DNA of 64,000 nucleotides from Brevibacillus panacihumi (GTDB lineage Bacteria > Bacillota > Bacilli > Brevibacillales > Brevibacillaceae): the NCBI RefSeq assembly GCF_003710985.1, contig NZ_RHHT01000025.1, forward strand, positions 28,200 through 92,199, read 5' to 3'. The translations under genes were made by a program, and so were the position numbers. Shown in pieces: positions 61,520 through 64,000 of this stretch. The notes beneath the pieces were generated by a model that saw only the letters and a program-made list of their open reading frames with translations, ran no database searches and was not told the origin of the DNA. Positions within the stretch are counted from its first letter, which is position 1. Every line of letters begins with the position of its first letter.

Positions 61520-61949
61520 ATGAAGAAAATATTCATCATCTCTGTTATTGTCTTTTCTTTCATTGTGGGAAGCTGAAGACGATGTGAAAATGGCCTCGAA
61601 ATCAGAAGTCCAAATAAAGAGGGTATATGGTGGGGATTTGGCAGAAGGACAAATGATAGACATATATGAACCTGCTTTTTTCCAAGATGACGTTTTTGAT
61701 ACGATGGAAGGGTACAATTTGATGAACGAAGAAGGAGAGTACGTATTATTCCTTCGTGGCACTTCAGATGGTGATGCCTTCGCGATTATCGGCATGTATC
61801 AAGGAAAATACGATATCAGCACCAGCAAATTGGCGAGGCAGGCACAGAATGGGGAGAAGTACCAGGATGTAGCGGATCTTGAATACTTCGGTGATAATGT
61901 GAAACATTTCAATGAACGAAAGCAAGAGGTATTAAAAAAGTACAAATAG
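61520..61949 (+). pseudogene. Secretory protein of unknown function, split between two frames
   Basis: ATG 61520, after AAGAAAGGATGA, opens a signal peptide (MKKIFIISVIVFSFIVGS) that stops at TGA. The mature-looking part lies in another frame (EAEDDVKMASKSEVQIKRVY to the stop at 61949) and contains a compact acidic domain (DTMEGYNLMNEEGEYVLFLR). The join at about 61570 needs a frame change and may also lack residues. It follows the deleted SDR gene directly, so both may have been hit in one decay episode. Family not recognised. Confidence 0.7.
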
Positions 61950-61964
61950 CCGGGAGGAGAATCA

Positions 61965-62672
61965 ATGAAAACAATCGGTATGATCGGCGGCATGAGCTGG
62001 GAATCCTCGCAATTGTACTACCAGTTTATCAATCGCGAGGTTAGAGACAGATTGGGCGGGCTTCACTCGGCGAAGTGCATTCTACTTTCCGTCGACTTTG
62101 CGGAGATTGAAGTCTTGCAAAAAGAAGGCAGATGGGAAGAAGCAGGAGAGCGGATGGCCCAGGCCGCCCGCAGTCTGGAAGCAGCAGGGGCGGACTTGAT
62201 CGTGTTATGCACCAATACGATGCATAAGCTGGCTTCGCATATCGAGAATGCTACTTCGTTGCCTTTCTTTCATATCGGCGACGCGACAGCAGTGGCGATC
62301 CGAACAAGAGGGCTGCAACGAGTCGGCTTGCTTGCGACGCGCTTTACCATGGAGCAGGATTTTTACGCGGGCAGAATGCGGGATATGCACGGGTTGGATG
62401 TACTGGTGCCAAATGAGGAAGACAGACAGGTTGTACACGAGATTATCTACAATGAACTATGCGTCGGGGAAGTGCGGGAAGCATCGAAGCAGCGCTATCT
62501 GGAAATTATCGAACGGTTGATCGAAGCAGGAGCGCAGGCGATCATACTCGGCTGTACCGAGATTGGCTTGCTGATTTCACAGGAGGATTGCAGGGTTCCG
62601 GTGTTCGATACTGCTTTGCTGCACGCCCGAGCGGCAGTGGAGGCTGCGCTCGAGGAAGGCGATGCGCGATGA
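61965..62672 (+). CDS. Aspartate/glutamate racemase-family protein
   Basis: A 235-aa racemase-fold protein with MIGGMSWESSQLYYQ at the N-terminus and the two catalytic cysteines in LCTNTMHK (near 79) and LGCTEIGLL (near 196). It matches cofactor-independent amino-acid racemases (aspartate racemase/YgeA type). The start follows GGGAGGAGA. It overlaps the glycerate kinase by 4 bases (ATGA), an unusual pairing. Confidence 0.92.
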   Translation: MKTIGMIGGMSWESSQLYYQFINREVRDRLGGLHSAKCILLSVDFAEIEVLQKEGRWEEAGERMAQAARSLEAAGADLIVLCTNTMHKLASHIENATSLPFFHIGDATAVAIRTRGLQRVGLLATRFTMEQDFYAGRMRDMHGLDVLVPNEEDRQVVHEIIYNELCVGEVREASKQRYLEIIERLIEAGAQAIILGCTEIGLLISQEDCRVPVFDTALLHARAAVEAALEEGDAR

Positions 62673-63817
62673 AGATTGTCATCGCGCCTGATTCATTCAA
62701 AGGCAGTGTGACGGCTCTCCAGGCTGCCCAAGCGATCGAGGCAGGCGTCAAAAAGGCTTTGCCTAGCGCCGAGACGGTCCTGGTGCCGATCGCTGATGGC
62801 GGGGAGGGGACGATGGAGGCCTTGGTCGCAGCTACCAACGGACACCTGGTAGAAGTTCAGGTCACAGGCCCGATGCGCACTCCGGTACAAGCGGCTTATG
62901 GTGTACTAGGCGGCGGTGCAGCTACCTGTGTGATTGAAATGGCGAGCGCATCGGGGCTGGTGCTGGTCCCGGAGAGCCAAAGGAATCCGCTGCACAGCAC
63001 AAGCTACGGGACGGGAGAGCTGATCCGGCAGGCATTCGACGATGGCTTTCGACGTTTTATCATCGGGATTGGCGGCAGTGCGACCAACGACGGCGGTGTC
63101 GGAATGCTGCAAGCGCTCGGCATGCGGCTGTATGACCGGAATGGTCAACTGGTCGAGCCGGGGATTGCAGGCGGGAAGTTGGGGGAGATCGCGAAATGGG
63201 ATGCTGACAGCCTTGATCCCCGTATCAGGGAATCCAACTTCGTGATCGCATCCGATGTGCAGAATCCACTTGTCGGCCCAACTGGAGCCTCCCATATTTT
63301 CGGACCGCAAAAAGGAGCGACGCCAGAGATGGTAGAGTCGCTGGAGCAAGGCATGTCGCATTGGGCCGGGCTGGTAGCCGACGAGACCGGAATCCGTCTG
63401 CACGACTTGGCTGGGGCAGGTGCTGCCGGCGGGATGGGGGGTGCTTTTCGCGCTTTCTTTCCTTGTACGGTAGAACGCGGCATCGACATCGTCATTACGT
63501 ATACGAAGCTCGCTTCCCATCTTCAGGGGGCAGACCTGCTTTTTACCGGAGAAGGCCGAATTGACGGGCAAACCGCTTCGGGCAAGGCTCCGATGGGCGT
63601 CGCACAGGAAGCCAAAAAACAACAAGTCCCCGTCTTCGTCCTCGCCGGGTCTGTAGGAGACGGACTCGACTTTTTGTATGAGTGCGGCGTCACGAGCATC
63701 CACAGCATCGGGAATGGACCGCTCAGCGTATCGGAATCGATGGAGCGCGCTGCGGAATTGCTGGAGCAAAAAGCAGAGCAAGTCATGCGAGCTTATCTGG
63801 CTGGGCGAAATAGATAG
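62669..63817 (+). CDS. Glycerate kinase (GlxK/GarK type)
   Basis: A 382-aa glycerate kinase of the bacterial type I class that phosphorylates D-glycerate to 2-phosphoglycerate. Motifs are MKIVIAPDSFKGSVTALQAA, IADGGEGTMEALV, GIGGSATNDGGVGMLQALG and LLFTGEGRIDGQTASGKAP. It overlaps the racemase stop, giving a two-gene unit closed by a strong terminator. Confidence 0.95.
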   Translation: MKIVIAPDSFKGSVTALQAAQAIEAGVKKALPSAETVLVPIADGGEGTMEALVAATNGHLVEVQVTGPMRTPVQAAYGVLGGGAATCVIEMASASGLVLVPESQRNPLHSTSYGTGELIRQAFDDGFRRFIIGIGGSATNDGGVGMLQALGMRLYDRNGQLVEPGIAGGKLGEIAKWDADSLDPRIRESNFVIASDVQNPLVGPTGASHIFGPQKGATPEMVESLEQGMSHWAGLVADETGIRLHDLAGAGAAGGMGGAFRAFFPCTVERGIDIVITYTKLASHLQGADLLFTGEGRIDGQTASGKAPMGVAQEAKKQQVPVFVLAGSVGDGLDFLYECGVTSIHSIGNGPLSVSESMERAAELLEQKAEQVMRAYLAGRNR

Positions 63818-63823
63818 TAAAAG

Positions 63824-63876
63824 AACAGCGGTTCCCGGTCGAGCTTTACAAGCCCGGGAACCGCTGTTTTTGTTTT
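63824..63876 (+). terminator. Terminator of the racemase-glycerate kinase unit
   Basis: A 15-bp perfect stem (AACAGCGGTTCCCGG with CCGGGAACCGCTGTT) followed by a T-rich tail. Confidence 0.93.
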
Positions 63877-64000
63877 TTTAAGTGTCACGAACCAAGGGTA
63901 AGCTGGCCGAGGAAAAAGAGGAAAACCAGCGCTGGCATTTGGGATCTTGACCAAGCTGGAACGGAAAAGGCGGAACACACTTTTAGCGGCCAGCGCGCCC

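Noticed and set aside
31635..63918. A 19-base near-identical sequence (18 of 19) at 31635-31653 and 63900-63918, both intergenic, as a possible dispersed repeat.
   Set aside because: Among all pairs of positions on both strands in 64 kb, about one match of this quality is expected by chance, and similarity does not extend convincingly.

Overview
The window looks like chromosome from a spore-forming Firmicute of the Paenibacillaceae, most like Brevibacillus. This rests on gene content and Gram-positive style signals: strong AGGAGG ribosome sites, many GTG and TTG starts, SLH-domain surface protein, HemQ, KatA with Per boxes, a preQ1-I riboswitch and an mhq-type operon. Base composition is moderately GC-rich by eye. 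I saw no tRNA, rRNA, insertion sequence, prophage or CRISPR array.

Layout. 1-8 kb: tail of a chemoreceptor, an SDR, a TetR regulator divergent from a kynureninase plus amino-acid permease, a frameshifted DUF418 membrane protein, DinB-like and GNAT proteins. 8-16.6 kb: WG-repeat secreted protein, small membrane proteins, an ECF sigma/anti-sigma pair, and two secreted or FGE-like genes each cut by an in-frame stop. 16.7-20.9 kb (minus): a DUF885 gene beside an Old Yellow Enzyme remnant, then queC-queD-queE-queF behind a preQ1-I riboswitch. 21-26 kb: aldehyde dehydrogenase, then an NrtR-like NUDIX regulator, pnuC and nadR for NAD salvage. 27-29.3 kb: compact mhqN-mhqO-mhqD operon with a perfect operator palindrome. 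29.4-36.8 kb: cupin, beta-lactamase-fold hydrolase, alpha/beta hydrolase, katA, a truncated Fur protein, YitT, a second chemoreceptor and YisL. 37-43 kb: an AT-rich gene pair, nagB, hemQ and an SLH protein.

The most interesting region is 44.3-55.9 kb. One promoter with two palindromes is followed by a ROK repressor, a complete ABC importer, a secreted PIG-L/NEW3 deacetylase, an argininosuccinate-lyase-family enzyme, a BadF-type GlcNAc kinase, a cytoplasmic PIG-L deacetylase and a small unknown protein, all on one strand. I read it as uptake and breakdown of an acylated amino-sugar conjugate. One chemically consistent candidate is a GlcNAc-malate (bacillithiol-type) compound, from which the lyase would release fumarate; this is inference.

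56-64 kb: a secreted protein whose frame continues past a stop, an ABC exporter, a TIGR01777 epimerase, two degraded genes (SDR with an internal deletion; a secretory protein split between frames), and a racemase/glycerate kinase pair. At least eight genes in 64 kb are broken or truncated, mostly for envelope or secreted products. That points to local decay or to uncorrected sequence errors.
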